Positions 26,267-36,430 of a DNA stretch of 64,000 nucleotides are shown here, in pieces. The position numbers were made by a program, and so were the translations under genes. This stretch comes from Undibacter mobilis (GTDB taxonomy: Bacteria; Pseudomonadota; Alphaproteobacteria; Rhizobiales; Xanthobacteraceae), in assembly GCF_003367195.1 (NCBI RefSeq), contig NZ_QRGO01000001.1, positions 1,970,501 through 2,034,500 of the forward strand, written 5' to 3'. A model generated the notes under the pieces. That model made no database searches, was not told where the DNA came from, and worked only from the letters and a program-made list of their open reading frames with translations. How positions within the stretch are numbered: position 1 is the stretch's first letter; every line of letters begins with the position of its first letter.

Positions 26267-26359
26267 GTCGTTCCGGGGCGGCTGCAGGCCGAACCCGGAA
26301 TCCAGATACAAACTATGCCGCTGGCTTCCTGATCGCCGCTGCGCGGCGTCCGGAATGAC
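26267..26359. repeat. Intergenic palindromic repeat, family B (copy 1)
   Basis: The ends GTCGTTCCGG and CCGGAATGAC are inverted. The internal CCGAACCCGGAATCCAGA is shared with the copy at 35361-35471. It fills the pgk-fba gap. Confidence 0.75.
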
Positions 26360-26365
26360 CGTTGG

Positions 26366-27559
26366 CTATTTGGCGCGCAAAACCTCAACCCCCGGCAGAG
26401 CCTTGCCCTCGAGCCATTCGAGGAAGGCGCCGCCGGCGGCGGAAACGTAGGTGAAGCGGTCGGTGGTGCCCGCGACGTTGAGCGCCGCAACGGTGTCGCC
26501 GCCGCCCGCCACGGTGACCAGCTTGCCGGCCTGCGTCAGTTCGGCCGCCGCTTCCGCAACGGAAACGGTGCCCTTGTCGAAGGGTTCCATTTCGAACGCG
26601 CCGAACGGGCCGTTCCAGACGAGCGTCTTGGCGCGCGCCAGCACCGACACCGCCTGCTCGACGCTGCGCGGGCCGATATCGAGCACCATGTCATTGTCGC
26701 CAACTGCGTCGATGTCGACGACACGAGACGGTGCATTGGCCTCGAACTTTTGCGCCACGACGACATCGACCGGCAGCACGATATCGCGCTTGGCGGCTTT
26801 TGCCAGCGCCATGATCTTCTGCGCGGTCGCGACCAGATCGGCTTCGACGAGCGACTTGCCCATCTTCTTGCCTTGCGCCAGCAGGAACGTGTTGGCCATG
26901 GCGCCGCCGATGATCAGCGCGTCGACTTTCTCCAGAAGATTGCCGAGCAGTTCGAGCTTGGTCGAAATCTTGGCTCCGCCGACGATGGCGGCGAGGGGAC
27001 GCTCGGGCTTCTCCAGCGCACGGGTCAGTGCCACGAGTTCTTCCTGCATGGCGCGGCCGGCATAAGCGGGCAGTTTATGGCCGAGGCCTTCGGTGGAGGC
27101 GTGGGCGCGGTGCGCGGCGGAGAAGGCGTCGTTGACCCAGATGTCGCCGAGTTTGGCGAGCTGCGCCACGAAGGCGGGATCGTTCTTTTCCTCGCCGGCA
27201 TGGAAGCGCGTGTTCTCGAGGCAGAGAATGTCGCCCGAGTGCATGGCGGCGACGGCCTTTTCGGCGACCTCGCCGATGCAGTCGGCGGCGAAGGCGACCT
27301 TGCGCTTGATGATGCGCGCGACTTCGGCGGCGACCGGCTTCAGCGACTGCTTGGGATCGACGCCCTTGGGGCGGCCGAAATGCGACAGCAGGATCACCTT
27401 GGCGCCCTTGTCGGCGAGTTCGGTGATGGCGGGGCCGATGCGTTCGATACGCGTTGAGTCGGTGACGACGCCGTTTTCGACCGGAACGTTGAGATCGACG
27501 CGCACAAGGACGCGTTTGCCTTTGACGTCGACGTGATCGAGGGTGTGGAAGTTACTCAT
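26366..27559 (-). CDS. pgk: Phosphoglycerate kinase
   Basis: A 397-residue cytoplasmic glycolytic kinase that makes ATP from 1,3-bisphosphoglycerate. The opening [14 protein letters not shown], the substrate-arginine segment [10 protein letters not shown], the hinge [17 protein letters not shown] and the nucleotide-binding [14 protein letters not shown] and VAGGGDT are all present. Length is normal for bacterial PGK (390-400). It is second in the gap-pgk-fba order and separated from both neighbours by palindromic repeats. Confidence 0.96.
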   Translation of the reverse strand: MSNFHTLDHVDVKGKRVLVRVDLNVPVENGVVTDSTRIERIGPAITELADKGAKVILLSHFGRPKGVDPKQSLKPVAAEVARIIKRKVAFAADCIGEVAEKAVAAMHSGDILCLENTRFHAGEEKNDPAFVAQLAKLGDIWVNDAFSAAHRAHASTEGLGHKLPAYAGRAMQEELVALTRALEKPERPLAAIVGGAKISTKLELLGNLLEKVDALIIGGAMANTFLLAQGKKMGKSLVEADLVATAQKIMALAKAAKRDIVLPVDVVVAQKFEANAPSRVVDIDAVGDNDMVLDIGPRSVEQAVSVLARAKTLVWNGPFGAFEMEPFDKGTVSVAEAAAELTQAGKLVTVAGGGDTVAALNVAGTTDRFTYVSAAGGAFLEWLEGKALPGVEVLRAK

Positions 27560-27568
27560 TCTCTATCT

Positions 27569-27694
27569 CTTGTCCCGGGCCCAGCGCGGCATGACATGCT
27601 GCGCTGCTGAACCGGGACCGTTACAGACTTTGAATTTGGAAGGGTCCCGGATCTGCGATGCACCGCTCACACGCTGCATCGCGTCCGGGACAAG
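27569..27694. repeat. Intergenic palindromic repeat, family A (copy 1)
   Basis: The outer arms CTTGTCCCGG and CCGGGACAAG are exact inverts, and internal ACCGGGACCG and GGTCCCGGATC also pair. The same layout recurs at 32420-32536. It fills the gap-pgk gap. Confidence 0.8.
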
Positions 27695-27699
27695 TGTAG

Positions 27700-28710
<1,011 letters not shown>

Positions 28711-28839
28711 TTTTTAGTCGCTCCCGGTCGTTATGGTGACGCCGCCATGCCCCGCGAAAACGGGGCAACCGGCGCGTGACGGGTATATAGTCAACGAAAG
28801 CCAGACCGCCCGCTTTCGCGGGCGATGATAGCAGGTGAA

Positions 28840-30879
28840 CTACTTACCCAATTTCTGCATCGCCGCTGCGGCCACGGCCTCTGCGGTAATGCCGAATTTC
28901 TTATAGAGTTCCTTGTAGGGCGCGCTCGAGCCGAAGCCGCTCATGCCCACAAAGGCGCCATCATTGCCGATGATGGCGTCCCAACCCTGACGCACAGCCG
29001 CTTCGACGCCGATCTTCACCGGCGCATCGCCGATGATGGCGCGGCGCTTGGCCTCAGGCTGCGCGGCGAACAGTTCAAAGCTCGGCACCGAGACGACGCG
29101 GGCGGCGATGCCCTTTTCGGCCAGCAACTTGGCACCATCGACGGCGATCGACACTTCCGAGCCGGTGGCGAAAATCGACACCTGCGCCTGGCCGTCAGCG
29201 GCATGGATTTCGTAGGCGCCGGCGGCGCAGCGGTTGGTTGTGACGAAGTCCTTCGACAGCTGCGGTAGGTTTTGGCGCGTCAGCGCCAGCACGCTCGGGC
29301 CAGTCGCGTTTTCCAGCGCGAGCTGCCAGCATTCGACGGTCTCGACCGCGTCGCAGGGGCGGAACACCAGCATGTTCGGGATGGCGCGCAGCGCGGCGAG
29401 ATGTTCGACCGGCTGATGGGTCGGGCCGTCTTCGCCGAGGCCGATGGAGTCGTGCGTCATGATGTGGATGGCGCGCGTGCCCATCAACGCCGCAAGGCGC
29501 ATCGCCGGGCGGGCGTAGTCGGAGAACACAAGGAACGTGCCGGAGTAGGGGATGACGCCGCCATGCAGCGTCATGCCGTTCATCGCAGCGGCCATGCCGT
29601 GTTCGCGAATGCCGTAGTGAATGAAGCGGCCGGAGAAGTCAGCGGCCGAGATCGCCTTCATCGACTTGGTGCGGGTGTTGTTCGAGCCGGTGAGATCGGC
29701 CGAGCCGCCGATCATGTCCGGCACCGCCGGGATCAGTGTTTCGAGCGCGAACTCGCAAGCGGTGCGCGTCGCGATTTCCTTAGGCGAGGCCTGCAGGGAT
29801 TCCTTCACTGCCTTCACGGCGGCGTCCAGCGCGGCCTTTGGCAGTTCGCCGTTCATGCGGCGGGTGAATTCGCTGCGCTGACCAGCTTCGAGCGCGGCGA
29901 AGCGCTTGTCCCAGTCGGCATGCGCGGCTTTCGAGCGCTCGCCGGCCTTGCGCCAGTCTTTCAGGATATCGGCGGGGATTTCGAACGGCGGCGAGGTCCA
30001 CTTGAGCGCCTCGCGCGTGCCCTTGATATCGTCGGCGCCGAGCGGCGAGCCGTGCGACGACGACTTGCCGGCCTTGCTCGGCGAGCCGAAGCCGATGGTG
30101 GTGCGGCAGGCGATCATCACCGGTTTGTCGGAGGACTGCGCCTTGGTCAGCGCTTCGGCGATGGCCTTGTGGTCGTGGCCGTCGATGCGCCAGGCATTCC
30201 AGCCGCACGCTTCGAAGCGCTTCACCTGATCGACCGAGTCGGCCAGCGTCAGCGGGCCGTCGATGGAAATGCCGTTGTCGTCGAACAGCACGATCAGCTT
30301 GTTGAGCTTGAGATGGCCAGCCAGCGCGATGGCTTCGTGGCTGATGCCTTCCATGAGGTCGCCGTCGGAGGCGAGCACGTAGGTCTTGTGATCGACGATG
30401 GTGTCGCCGTAGTTGGCGGCCATGATCTTCTCGGCCATCGCCATGCCGACGGCGGTGGCGATGCCCTGGCCGAGCGGGCCGGTGGTGGTTTCGACGCCCT
30501 CGGTGATGAAGTTTTCCGGGTGGCCCGGCGTTTTGGAGCCGAGCTGGCGGAAGCGCTTGATCTCGTCGATCGTCACCGACGAATAGCCGGTGAGATAGAG
30601 CAGGGCATACATCAGCATCGAGCCGTGGCCGGCCGACAGGACGAAGCGATCGCGGTCGGGCCATTTCGGCGCCGCCGGGTCGAATTTCAGGAACTGGGTG
30701 AACAGCACCGTCGCAATGTCCGCGGCGCCCATCGGCAGCCCCGGATGGCCGGAATTGGCCTGCTGGACGGCGTCCATCGCCAGCGCGCGGATCGCGTTAG
30801 CCATCGGCGAGGTGACGCCGACCGGATGCACGGCACGATCTGGATGAGTCGCGGCGGCGGAAGCAGTGGGTGCTGACAT
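28840..30879 (-). CDS. tkt: Transketolase
   Basis: A 679-residue thiamine-diphosphate enzyme that moves two-carbon units in the pentose phosphate pathway. Motifs are the N-terminal [21 protein letters not shown], the ThDP-binding [17 protein letters not shown] [29 protein letters not shown] in the PYR domain, and a C-terminal KFGITAEAV. The ATG at 30879 ([14 protein letters not shown]) fits better than a start at 31080, which would read over the divergent promoter. It heads the tkt-gap-pgk-fba cluster; no Calvin-cycle genes are adjacent. Confidence 0.96.
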   Translation of the reverse strand: MSAPTASAAATHPDRAVHPVGVTSPMANAIRALAMDAVQQANSGHPGLPMGAADIATVLFTQFLKFDPAAPKWPDRDRFVLSAGHGSMLMYALLYLTGYSSVTIDEIKRFRQLGSKTPGHPENFITEGVETTTGPLGQGIATAVGMAMAEKIMAANYGDTIVDHKTYVLASDGDLMEGISHEAIALAGHLKLNKLIVLFDDNGISIDGPLTLADSVDQVKRFEACGWNAWRIDGHDHKAIAEALTKAQSSDKPVMIACRTTIGFGSPSKAGKSSSHGSPLGADDIKGTREALKWTSPPFEIPADILKDWRKAGERSKAAHADWDKRFAALEAGQRSEFTRRMNGELPKAALDAAVKAVKESLQASPKEIATRTACEFALETLIPAVPDMIGGSADLTGSNNTRTKSMKAISAADFSGRFIHYGIREHGMAAAMNGMTLHGGVIPYSGTFLVFSDYARPAMRLAALMGTRAIHIMTHDSIGLGEDGPTHQPVEHLAALRAIPNMLVFRPCDAVETVECWQLALENATGPSVLALTRQNLPQLSKDFVTTNRCAAGAYEIHAADGQAQVSIFATGSEVSIAVDGAKLLAEKGIAARVVSVPSFELFAAQPEAKRRAIIGDAPVKIGVEAAVRQGWDAIIGNDGAFVGMSGFGSSAPYKELYKKFGITAEAVAAAAMQKLGK

Positions 30880-30904
30880 GGAAAAACGGCCTGTTTTGCG
30901 GGTT

Positions 30905-30932
30905 CGCATAGCACGCACGGCCCTTGAGTCAA
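30905..30932 (-). promoter_or_regulatory. Candidate sigma-70-type promoter for tkt
   Basis: On the minus strand TTGACT and TATGCG are separated by 16 bases and lie about 26 bases upstream of the tkt ATG. The -10 is weak, so this is a candidate only. Confidence 0.35.
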
Positions 30933-31174
30933 TGTGACGGGCCGCAACGCCCCGGGCCATGCACAGGGGCGCCAATTCTCCGGGGCATATGTGGCGCGCG
31001 GCGTTGACGCGGGCTTCGTCCAGCCCGTAAGGTTCTTGTCCTAAGCAATTGCCCCGCAAGCATTTTTGGGCAGTAAACAAGATGGCCGCGCAGGCAGGAT
31101 GGCGTGACGTCGCAAGTTATGGCGAGAGAGGCGCACAGGCGGCGGCCCCGCAAGGGCCGCGCGCGGGATATGCC

Positions 31175-31453
31175 ATGACCGGCGAGGGTGGGCTCGATAC
31201 CGCCGTCCGGCGGCTGGCGCTGGCGCTCGACGCGCTCGATGCCGCGGTCGAACGCCGCCGCGAAGCCGACCGCAACGAAGACACGCTCGCCGCGCAGGTG
31301 CAGCTGCTGGGCGCCGATCGGGCCCGGCTGGCCGACAAGCTCGACGCCGAGGCGGCGCTGGCGCGCGAACTGCGCGAGGCCAATCGCGACGTCGCCGAAC
31401 GGCTCGATCGCGCCATTGTCGAAGTTCAGGCCGTGCTCGGGGAGGGTGAGTGA
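31175..31453 (+). CDS. DUF4164-type coiled-coil protein, zapA-linked
   Basis: A 92-residue, almost entirely helical, heptad-rich protein (LDTAVRRLALALDALDAAVERRREAD then a long helix to LDRAIVEVQAVLG). It belongs to the small coiled-coil family (DUF4164) that precedes zapA in rhizobia. Starts at 31049 and 31082 are possible, but ATG 31175 gives the usual size. Its stop overlaps the zapA start as TGATG, so the two are co-translated and the protein may act with ZapA on FtsZ rings (inference). Confidence 0.75.
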   Translation: MTGEGGLDTAVRRLALALDALDAAVERRREADRNEDTLAAQVQLLGADRARLADKLDAEAALARELREANRDVAERLDRAIVEVQAVLGEGE

Positions 31454-31842
31454 TGGGCACGGTGAACGCCACCATCGCCGGCCGCCAGTTCCGCCTCGCC
31501 TGCGAGGACGGGCAGGAGGAGCATCTGCAGGCGCTGGCGAAAGACATCGACCAGCGCATCATCGATCTGCGCGCGCGCTTCGGCGAGATCGGCGATACGC
31601 GGCTCACGGTGATGGCGGCGCTGATGGTGTCGGATGAAAATTCCGAACTGGCGCGCAAGGTTCGCCGGCTTGAAGAGGATGTGGCGGCCTTGCAGGACGC
31701 CCGCGTGGTGGCGGCCGACCGGGCGAGGGCCGCTTCCGACGCCGTGGTCGGCGCCTTCAATTCCGCGGCCGAGCGGCTGGAAAGCATTACCCGCAAGCTC
31801 AACCATTCGCTGCCCGCCGGCACTGGCGTCGGCATCGGCTAG
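31453..31842 (+). CDS. zapA: Cell division protein ZapA
   Basis: A 129-residue ZapA: an N-terminal globular part (TIAGRQFRLACEDGQEEHLQALAKDIDQRI) and a long C-terminal coiled coil. It stabilises FtsZ filaments at mid-cell. GGAGGGTGAG lies just upstream of the ATG at 31453. It overlaps the DUF4164 gene by one base and is followed by a small ORF and then 6S RNA, the order seen across proteobacteria. Confidence 0.9.
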   Translation: MGTVNATIAGRQFRLACEDGQEEHLQALAKDIDQRIIDLRARFGEIGDTRLTVMAALMVSDENSELARKVRRLEEDVAALQDARVVAADRARAASDAVVGAFNSAAERLESITRKLNHSLPAGTGVGIG

Positions 31843-31978
31843 AGCGTTTTTACGCGAAGTGGGCTCGGGCCAACGGGGCCGGCCGCGCCGTTCCCATAAA
31901 ATTTCATAAGCTGTTTTTTAAGGCCTCATTAGGTACAGAGGCTCGCTGTTATATTTATTGAGCCTGAAAGTTGCCGCG

Positions 31979-32203
31979 ATGGATTGCACGCGCATTCTGG
32001 TTCGCCCCGGTCCCCGCGAGGGCTGGATGATCGATGGCGCCAGCCGCGAAATGGGTCCTTATCATTGCCGGGAGATGGCGCTGCGCGTCGCCATCTCGGA
32101 AGCGCTGACGGTCCGGCGCGGCGGCCGCCCGGCCCGCGTTGCCCTCGAAAGCAGCGGCGTCATCGTCGCCAAGCGCTGTCTGTGCGTGGATTTCGGGCGC
32201 TAG
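31979..32203 (+). CDS. Small hypothetical protein between zapA and 6S RNA
   Basis: A 74-residue ORF with good codon use and protein-like sequence (CTRILVRPGPREGWMIDGA then ALRVAISEALTVRRGGRPARVALESSGVIVAKRCL). The beta-rich look resembles short DUF2188-like proteins, but I cannot assign it. GAAAG is the only upstream SD-like sequence. It could be real and conserved, or a chance ORF in the leader of 6S RNA. Confidence 0.45.
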   Translation: MDCTRILVRPGPREGWMIDGASREMGPYHCREMALRVAISEALTVRRGGRPARVALESSGVIVAKRCLCVDFGR

Positions 32204-32254
32204 ACGCCGTTCGCGTGCCGCTGGCGCCGGACAGGCCAAGACACTACATTGGAA

Positions 32255-32411
32255 CGGCGGGGCTGCGAGGTGCGTGGGGGACACATTCCCCGGGGCCTTA
32301 CGATCCTCAAGGGAGCTGTCCCTGGCCAGGCCCGTGGGCTTGGTCACATGGCGCCCACCTACTTATGTAGGTTCCCGGGATCACACTCCCACGGCCGTTG
32401 CGGCTCCGCAC
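32255..32411 (+). ncRNA. ssrS: 6S RNA
   Basis: A roughly 155-base RNA located between zapA and 5-FCL, the conserved position of ssrS. The 5' strand GCGGGGCTGC (32257-32266) pairs with GCGGCTCCGC (32400-32409) apart from two G-U pairs, and CGTGGG pairs with CCCACG just inside. The central region has the open-complex-like bubble sequences expected (GGGACACATTCCCCGGGG on the left, CCCGGGATCACACTCCC on the right). It would bind sigma-70 RNA polymerase as a promoter mimic in stationary phase. Ends are approximate to a few bases. Confidence 0.88.
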
Positions 32412-32419
32412 TTGTTTAA

Positions 32420-32536
32420 CTTGTCCCGGGCGCATCGCAGAGCGTAGCGATGTGATGCAGAACCGGGACCGTTCCAGATCGTGGCGGTCCCGGATCAGCG
32501 GCGCACCGCTGCGCGCTGCACCGCATCCGGGACAAG
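32420..32536. repeat. Intergenic palindromic repeat, family A (copy 2)
   Basis: CTTGTCCCGG and CCGGGACAAG are exact inverts at the ends, with internal CCGGGACCGTTCCAGA. It is the second copy of the element at 27569-27694. It starts 9-11 bases after 6S RNA and ends 3 bases before the 5-FCL GTG. Confidence 0.82.
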
Positions 32537-32539
32537 ATT

Positions 32540-33127
32540 GTGCCACCGCTTTCCGCTTCCCCGCGTCCTGACGACAAATCATCCCTCCGCGACGCCACGC
32601 TCGCCAGGCGCGACGCTATGCCCGCGGCCGAGCGGCAGGCGGCGGCGGAGACACTGGCCGCGCGCGGTCTGCCGATCGCGGTGAAACCGGACGCGATCGT
32701 CTCCGGCTTCATGCCAATGAAGACCGAGATCAATCCGCTGCCGCTGATGCGCAAACTGGCGGGCGAGGGCGCCGCACTGGCGCTGCCCTGCATCGACGGG
32801 CGCGGCAAGCCGCTGATCATGCGCGCCTACCGTTTTGGTGACGCTTTCAAGTCCGGCCAATGGGGCATTCGCGAGCCGATGCCCGAGGCGGCCGAAGTGA
32901 AGCCCGATATCCTTCTGGTGCCGCTGGTCTGTTTCGACCGCAGCGGCCAGCGCATCGGCTATGGCGCCGGCTATTACGACCGCACCATCGCCGGCTTGCG
33001 TGCCATCAAGCCCGTCACCACGATCGGCATTGCCTTCGCGATGCAGGAAATACCGCAGGTGCCCGCCACCGACCGCGACGAGCGGCTCGACTTCGTGCTA
33101 ACGGAAAAAGAAATCATCGCGATTTGA
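32540..33127 (+). CDS. ygfA: 5-formyltetrahydrofolate cyclo-ligase
   Basis: A 195-residue 5-FCL that turns 5-formyl-THF into 5,10-methenyl-THF using ATP. The N-terminal helix KSSLRDATLARRDAM, the YRFGDAFKSGQWGIREP substrate segment and the C-terminal GYGAGYYDRTIAGLR phosphate loop are the family markers. The GTG at 32540 is chosen because the Lys/Arg helix must be included; there is no good SD because repeat A occupies the upstream bases. The partner of zapA and 6S RNA in the classical locus. Confidence 0.88.
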   Translation: MPPLSASPRPDDKSSLRDATLARRDAMPAAERQAAAETLAARGLPIAVKPDAIVSGFMPMKTEINPLPLMRKLAGEGAALALPCIDGRGKPLIMRAYRFGDAFKSGQWGIREPMPEAAEVKPDILLVPLVCFDRSGQRIGYGAGYYDRTIAGLRAIKPVTTIGIAFAMQEIPQVPATDRDERLDFVLTEKEIIAI

Positions 33128-33137
33128 AAGCTGACGG

Positions 33138-33956
33138 ATGCGACTGTTATTTATTGGCGACATTGTCGGGCGCGCGGGCCGTGCCATCGTTCAGAACAAA
33201 CTTCCGGGTCTGGTGCGTGACTGGAAACTCGATCTGGTCGTCATCAATGGCGAAAACGCCGCCGGCGGCTTCGGCATCACCGAGGCCATCTATCACGAGC
33301 TGATCGACGCCGGCGCCGACGCCATAACGCTCGGCAACCACTCCTGGGATCAGCGCGAGGCGCTGGTCTTTATCGAGCGCGCGCCGCGCCTCATTCGCCC
33401 GGTGAATTATCCGAAGGGTGCGCCGGGCCGTGGTGCGGCCCTGGTTGAGGCCAAGAACGGCAAGCGCGCACTGGTCATCAACGTCATGGGCCGCATCTTC
33501 ATGGACCCGCTCGACGATCCCTTCGCAGCGGTCGAGCGCGAAATCGCAGCCTGTCCGTTGCGCGAGGCGGCGGACGCCATCGTCGTCGACATTCATTGCG
33601 AGGCGTCGAGCGAAAAGCAGGCGATGGGTTATTTCTGCGACGGCCGCGCCTCGCTCGTCGTCGGCACGCATACCCATGTGCCGACCGCCGATCATCGCAT
33701 CATGCCGGGCGGCACGGCCTTCATGACCGATGCCGGCATGACCGGCGACTATGACAGTGTCATCGGCATGGTGAAGGACGAGCCGCTGTCGCGCTTCCTG
33801 CGCAAGATTCCCGGCTCCAAGTTCGAACCTGCCGCCGGCCCGGCGACCTTGTCCGGCGTAGCAGTCGAGCTCGACGACAAGACGGGCCTCGCGGTCACGG
33901 TGTCGGCAGTGCGCATTGGCGGGCTGCTCGAGCAGACGGCGCCGCAGTGGGGTTAA
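33138..33956 (+). CDS. TIGR00282/YmdB-like metallophosphoesterase
   Basis: A 272-residue dimetal phosphoesterase of the YmdB family. Metal ligands are visible as FIGDIVGRAG (D8), INGENAAGG (E39, N40), LGNHSWDQ (N67, H68), DIHCEAS (about 152) and GTHTHVPTAD (about 177-179). Family members hydrolyse 2',3'-cyclic nucleotides and act as global regulators in Bacillus. It follows 5-FCL by 10 bases in the same direction and may share its transcript. Confidence 0.9.
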   Translation: MRLLFIGDIVGRAGRAIVQNKLPGLVRDWKLDLVVINGENAAGGFGITEAIYHELIDAGADAITLGNHSWDQREALVFIERAPRLIRPVNYPKGAPGRGAALVEAKNGKRALVINVMGRIFMDPLDDPFAAVEREIAACPLREAADAIVVDIHCEASSEKQAMGYFCDGRASLVVGTHTHVPTADHRIMPGGTAFMTDAGMTGDYDSVIGMVKDEPLSRFLRKIPGSKFEPAAGPATLSGVAVELDDKTGLAVTVSAVRIGGLLEQTAPQWG

Positions 33957-33973
33957 CCTTTCGTTAACCACGT

Positions 33974-33992
33974 TGATGTCCTCTGAGGACAT
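33974..33992. promoter_or_regulatory. Perfect palindrome just upstream of a start codon
   Basis: GATGTCCTC and GAGGACATC are exact inverted arms around a single T. The right arm contains the GAGGAC that serves as SD for the ATG at 33994, so folding would hide it. Confidence 0.6.
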
Positions 33993-33993
33993 C

Positions 33994-35355
33994 ATGGCGC
34001 TTCACGTCAACGCAAATCTCGCTCTTAAGATTGTTCATGACGAAGCGCGTCGGCCTGATGCTTTGCGCCAGCCCGATCCGCGCGCGCAGCTTGCCGCGCA
34101 ATTCATCCCGGCCGGCGCCCGCCTTCTCGATCTCGGTCATGGTGGCGGCGAGACGTTGCGCGACCTGGTGCCGTTCGGCTGCGCCTATGAAGCCGTCGAT
34201 CATCTGACGCACGGCAAGGGCTCGCTGATCCACAATCTCACCGGCGCCGAATTCCCGACCAAGGCGGCGACCGAAAGCGACATCATCCTGATGCTCGGCG
34301 TGCTCGAACAGGTCGAAGACCTCGACGGCCTGTTCACGCATCTGCGCTTCTGCAGGCAGGACGTGATCGTCACGTATTGTCCGACCGATCTCGTGGGCGG
34401 GCCGGCGCGCGAGACGCGCGGCTTTGCCAACCACATGGGCTATGCCGAGCTGGCCCGGCTGTTCGACCGCTACGGCTTCCGCATCGAATGCACGGCGCCG
34501 GTCAGCGATACTGAGATGATGTTTCGCCTGACGCCGACGGGCCGCGTTGCGCCGGTCGCGGCCTGCGACGTCGCCGTCGTCTCGGAAAGCGACGCCGCCA
34601 ATTTCGGCGATCGGCTCGGCGTGCAGATGATCAACAGCCTGCTGCCGGGCGAGGCGCGCATTCACCACATGACTTTCGACAGCTTGCGCGAAGGTCTTGC
34701 GGCCGCGCGGGAAAGTTACGATCTCGTCGTCGTCGGCGTCGGTAACGCAATGTTCCAGCCGCTGATCGGCGACGACATCCTGCGCATCCTGGCGCGCGCC
34801 AAATCCGCCATCGGCATTTTCGGCACCGCCTATCGCGAACTCATGCCGCGGCCGATGATCGAGCGCGTCATCGATCGCCTCGATGTCTGGTACGCACCCT
34901 ATGCCGACGACGTCATGCTCTATGGTCGTGGCCGCTCCAACGCCGTGCATCTCGGTGACTGGACCATCGGGCAGTTTCCGCTGACCCGCTCGATGCTGGA
35001 TGAGCCGCTGCAGATCGGCGCCAATATCGGCGCCGAAATCCCGCTCGACCGCACCATCGAGCTGATCCAGCGGCACCGCAAAGTCTATTCGGCGCGGCTG
35101 CATCCCCTGCTGTGCGCGCTGACGTCGGCCGAATACGTGGCCTATGCCGAAGAGGCCTCCGACCGGATGCCCGGCATCGTCTCCGGCAAGTTCCGCTCGA
35201 TGCTCGTCGATGTGTTCGGCCGCAGCTATCCCGAGCGCGAGTTCTTCATGGTCGATGGCGACGCGGTCGCCCGCTACAAGGCCCGCGTCCACGCCAATGT
35301 CGCCGAGATGCGCGGCCGGGTCGCGGCCATGCTGCGCAACGTGGCGGTGGCTTGA
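33994..35355 (+). CDS. Fusion of methyltransferase-like and polysaccharide pyruvyl transferase-like domains
   Basis: A 453-residue protein. Residues 40-180 look like a class I methyltransferase (ARLLDLGHGGGETLRDLV as the SAM loop at about 45-52; EQVEDLDGLFTHLRFC). Residues about 190-400 resemble a polysaccharide pyruvyl transferase-type GT fold: DAANFGDRLGVQMINSLLPG, DLVVVGVGNAMFQPLIGDD, and YSARLHPLLCAL near residue 370 (RLH motif). The C-terminal about 60 residues are a charged helix. GAGGAC is close to ATG 33994. No partner operon; the role in polysaccharide modification is inferred. Confidence 0.6.
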   Translation: MALHVNANLALKIVHDEARRPDALRQPDPRAQLAAQFIPAGARLLDLGHGGGETLRDLVPFGCAYEAVDHLTHGKGSLIHNLTGAEFPTKAATESDIILMLGVLEQVEDLDGLFTHLRFCRQDVIVTYCPTDLVGGPARETRGFANHMGYAELARLFDRYGFRIECTAPVSDTEMMFRLTPTGRVAPVAACDVAVVSESDAANFGDRLGVQMINSLLPGEARIHHMTFDSLREGLAAARESYDLVVVGVGNAMFQPLIGDDILRILARAKSAIGIFGTAYRELMPRPMIERVIDRLDVWYAPYADDVMLYGRGRSNAVHLGDWTIGQFPLTRSMLDEPLQIGANIGAEIPLDRTIELIQRHRKVYSARLHPLLCALTSAEYVAYAEEASDRMPGIVSGKFRSMLVDVFGRSYPEREFFMVDGDAVARYKARVHANVAEMRGRVAAMLRNVAVA

Positions 35356-35360
35356 TTGCC

Positions 35361-35471
35361 GTCATTCCGGGGCAGTCCGAAGGACCGAACCCGGAAGCCA
35401 GACACCAACCGAAACCTTTTCTACCTGGCTGGATTCCGGGTTCGCGAGCTTTGCTCGCGCCCCGGAATGAC
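35361..35471. repeat. Intergenic palindromic repeat, family B (copy 2)
   Basis: GTCATTCCGGGGC and GCCCCGGAATGAC are exact inverts at the ends. Internal CCGAACCCGGAAGCCAGACAC matches the copy at 26267-26359. It lies just after the fusion gene and before yebC. Confidence 0.85.
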
Positions 35472-35551
35472 AGGTTCAGAGTTTATTTTCCCCGCCGCCC
35501 GGATTATATAGCCGGCACCCATTCCACCTTCAGAACGCGCGATCAAGAGCC

Positions 35552-36298
35552 ATGGCTGGTCATTCCCAATTCAAGAACATCATGCACCGCAAGGGGAAGC
35601 AGGACAAAGTCCGCTCCAAGGTGTTCAGCAAGCTCGGTCGAGAAATCACGGTGGCGGCCAAGCTCGGCCTGCCGGACCCTGCCTTCAATCCGCGCCTGCG
35701 CCTCGCGATTATCGCGGCCCGCGCCGAGAACATGCCGAAGGACAATATCGAGCGCGCCATCAAGAAGGCATCCGGCTCGGAGCAGGATAATTACGAGGAG
35801 ATCCGCTACGAGGGCTATGCCCCGGGCGGCGTCGCTGTCATCGTCGAGGCGTTGACCGACAACACCAACCGCACCGCCAGCGACGTGCGATCGGCCTTCA
35901 CCAAGGCCGGCGGCAATCTCGGCACCACCGGCGCGGTGTCCTTCATGTTCGATCGGATCGGCGTCATCGAATACGACGCTGACAAGGCCAGTGCCGACGC
36001 CATGCTGGAAGCCGGCATCGAGGGCGGCGCCGAGGACGTGATTTCGGACGAGGGCGGCCACCAGGTCATCACCACGCCGGAGACGCTCGCCGACGTGACC
36101 AAGGCTCTGGAAGCCAAGTTCGGCGAGCCGCGCAAGTCGGGCATCACCTGGAAGCCGCAGAACACCGTCGCGGTCGACGACGAGGCCGGCGAGAAAATCC
36201 TCAAGCTGATCGAAGTGCTGGAAGAGAGCGACGACGTGCAGAACGTCTATGCCAACTTCGAACTGTCCGACGCGCTGATGCAGAAGATGAGCGCTTAA
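35552..36298 (+). CDS. yebC: YebC/PmpR family (TACO1) protein
   Basis: A 248-residue YebC/TACO1 protein with the N-terminal [18 protein letters not shown] and [18 protein letters not shown] landmarks and a central [21 protein letters not shown]. The family is now tied to translation of proline-rich stretches and to transcription regulation. It leads into ruvCAB in many alphaproteobacteria, here with mgtE and a TauE permease between. Start and length are as expected. Confidence 0.94.
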   Translation: MAGHSQFKNIMHRKGKQDKVRSKVFSKLGREITVAAKLGLPDPAFNPRLRLAIIAARAENMPKDNIERAIKKASGSEQDNYEEIRYEGYAPGGVAVIVEALTDNTNRTASDVRSAFTKAGGNLGTTGAVSFMFDRIGVIEYDADKASADAMLEAGIEGGAEDVISDEGGHQVITTPETLADVTKALEAKFGEPRKSGITWKPQNTVAVDDEAGEKILKLIEVLEESDDVQNVYANFELSDALMQKMSA

Positions 36299-36430
36299 GG
36301 CCAGGCGGTCTTTCTTTTTACGCCGAATTTGCCTTGACGCTTCCGGCCCGCTCGTCCAATGGAGAGGCGCGCGCCGACGGCGCTCGCCCAACGATCAATT
36401 TCAGAGATTCCGAAAACCATGCCTAACGAT

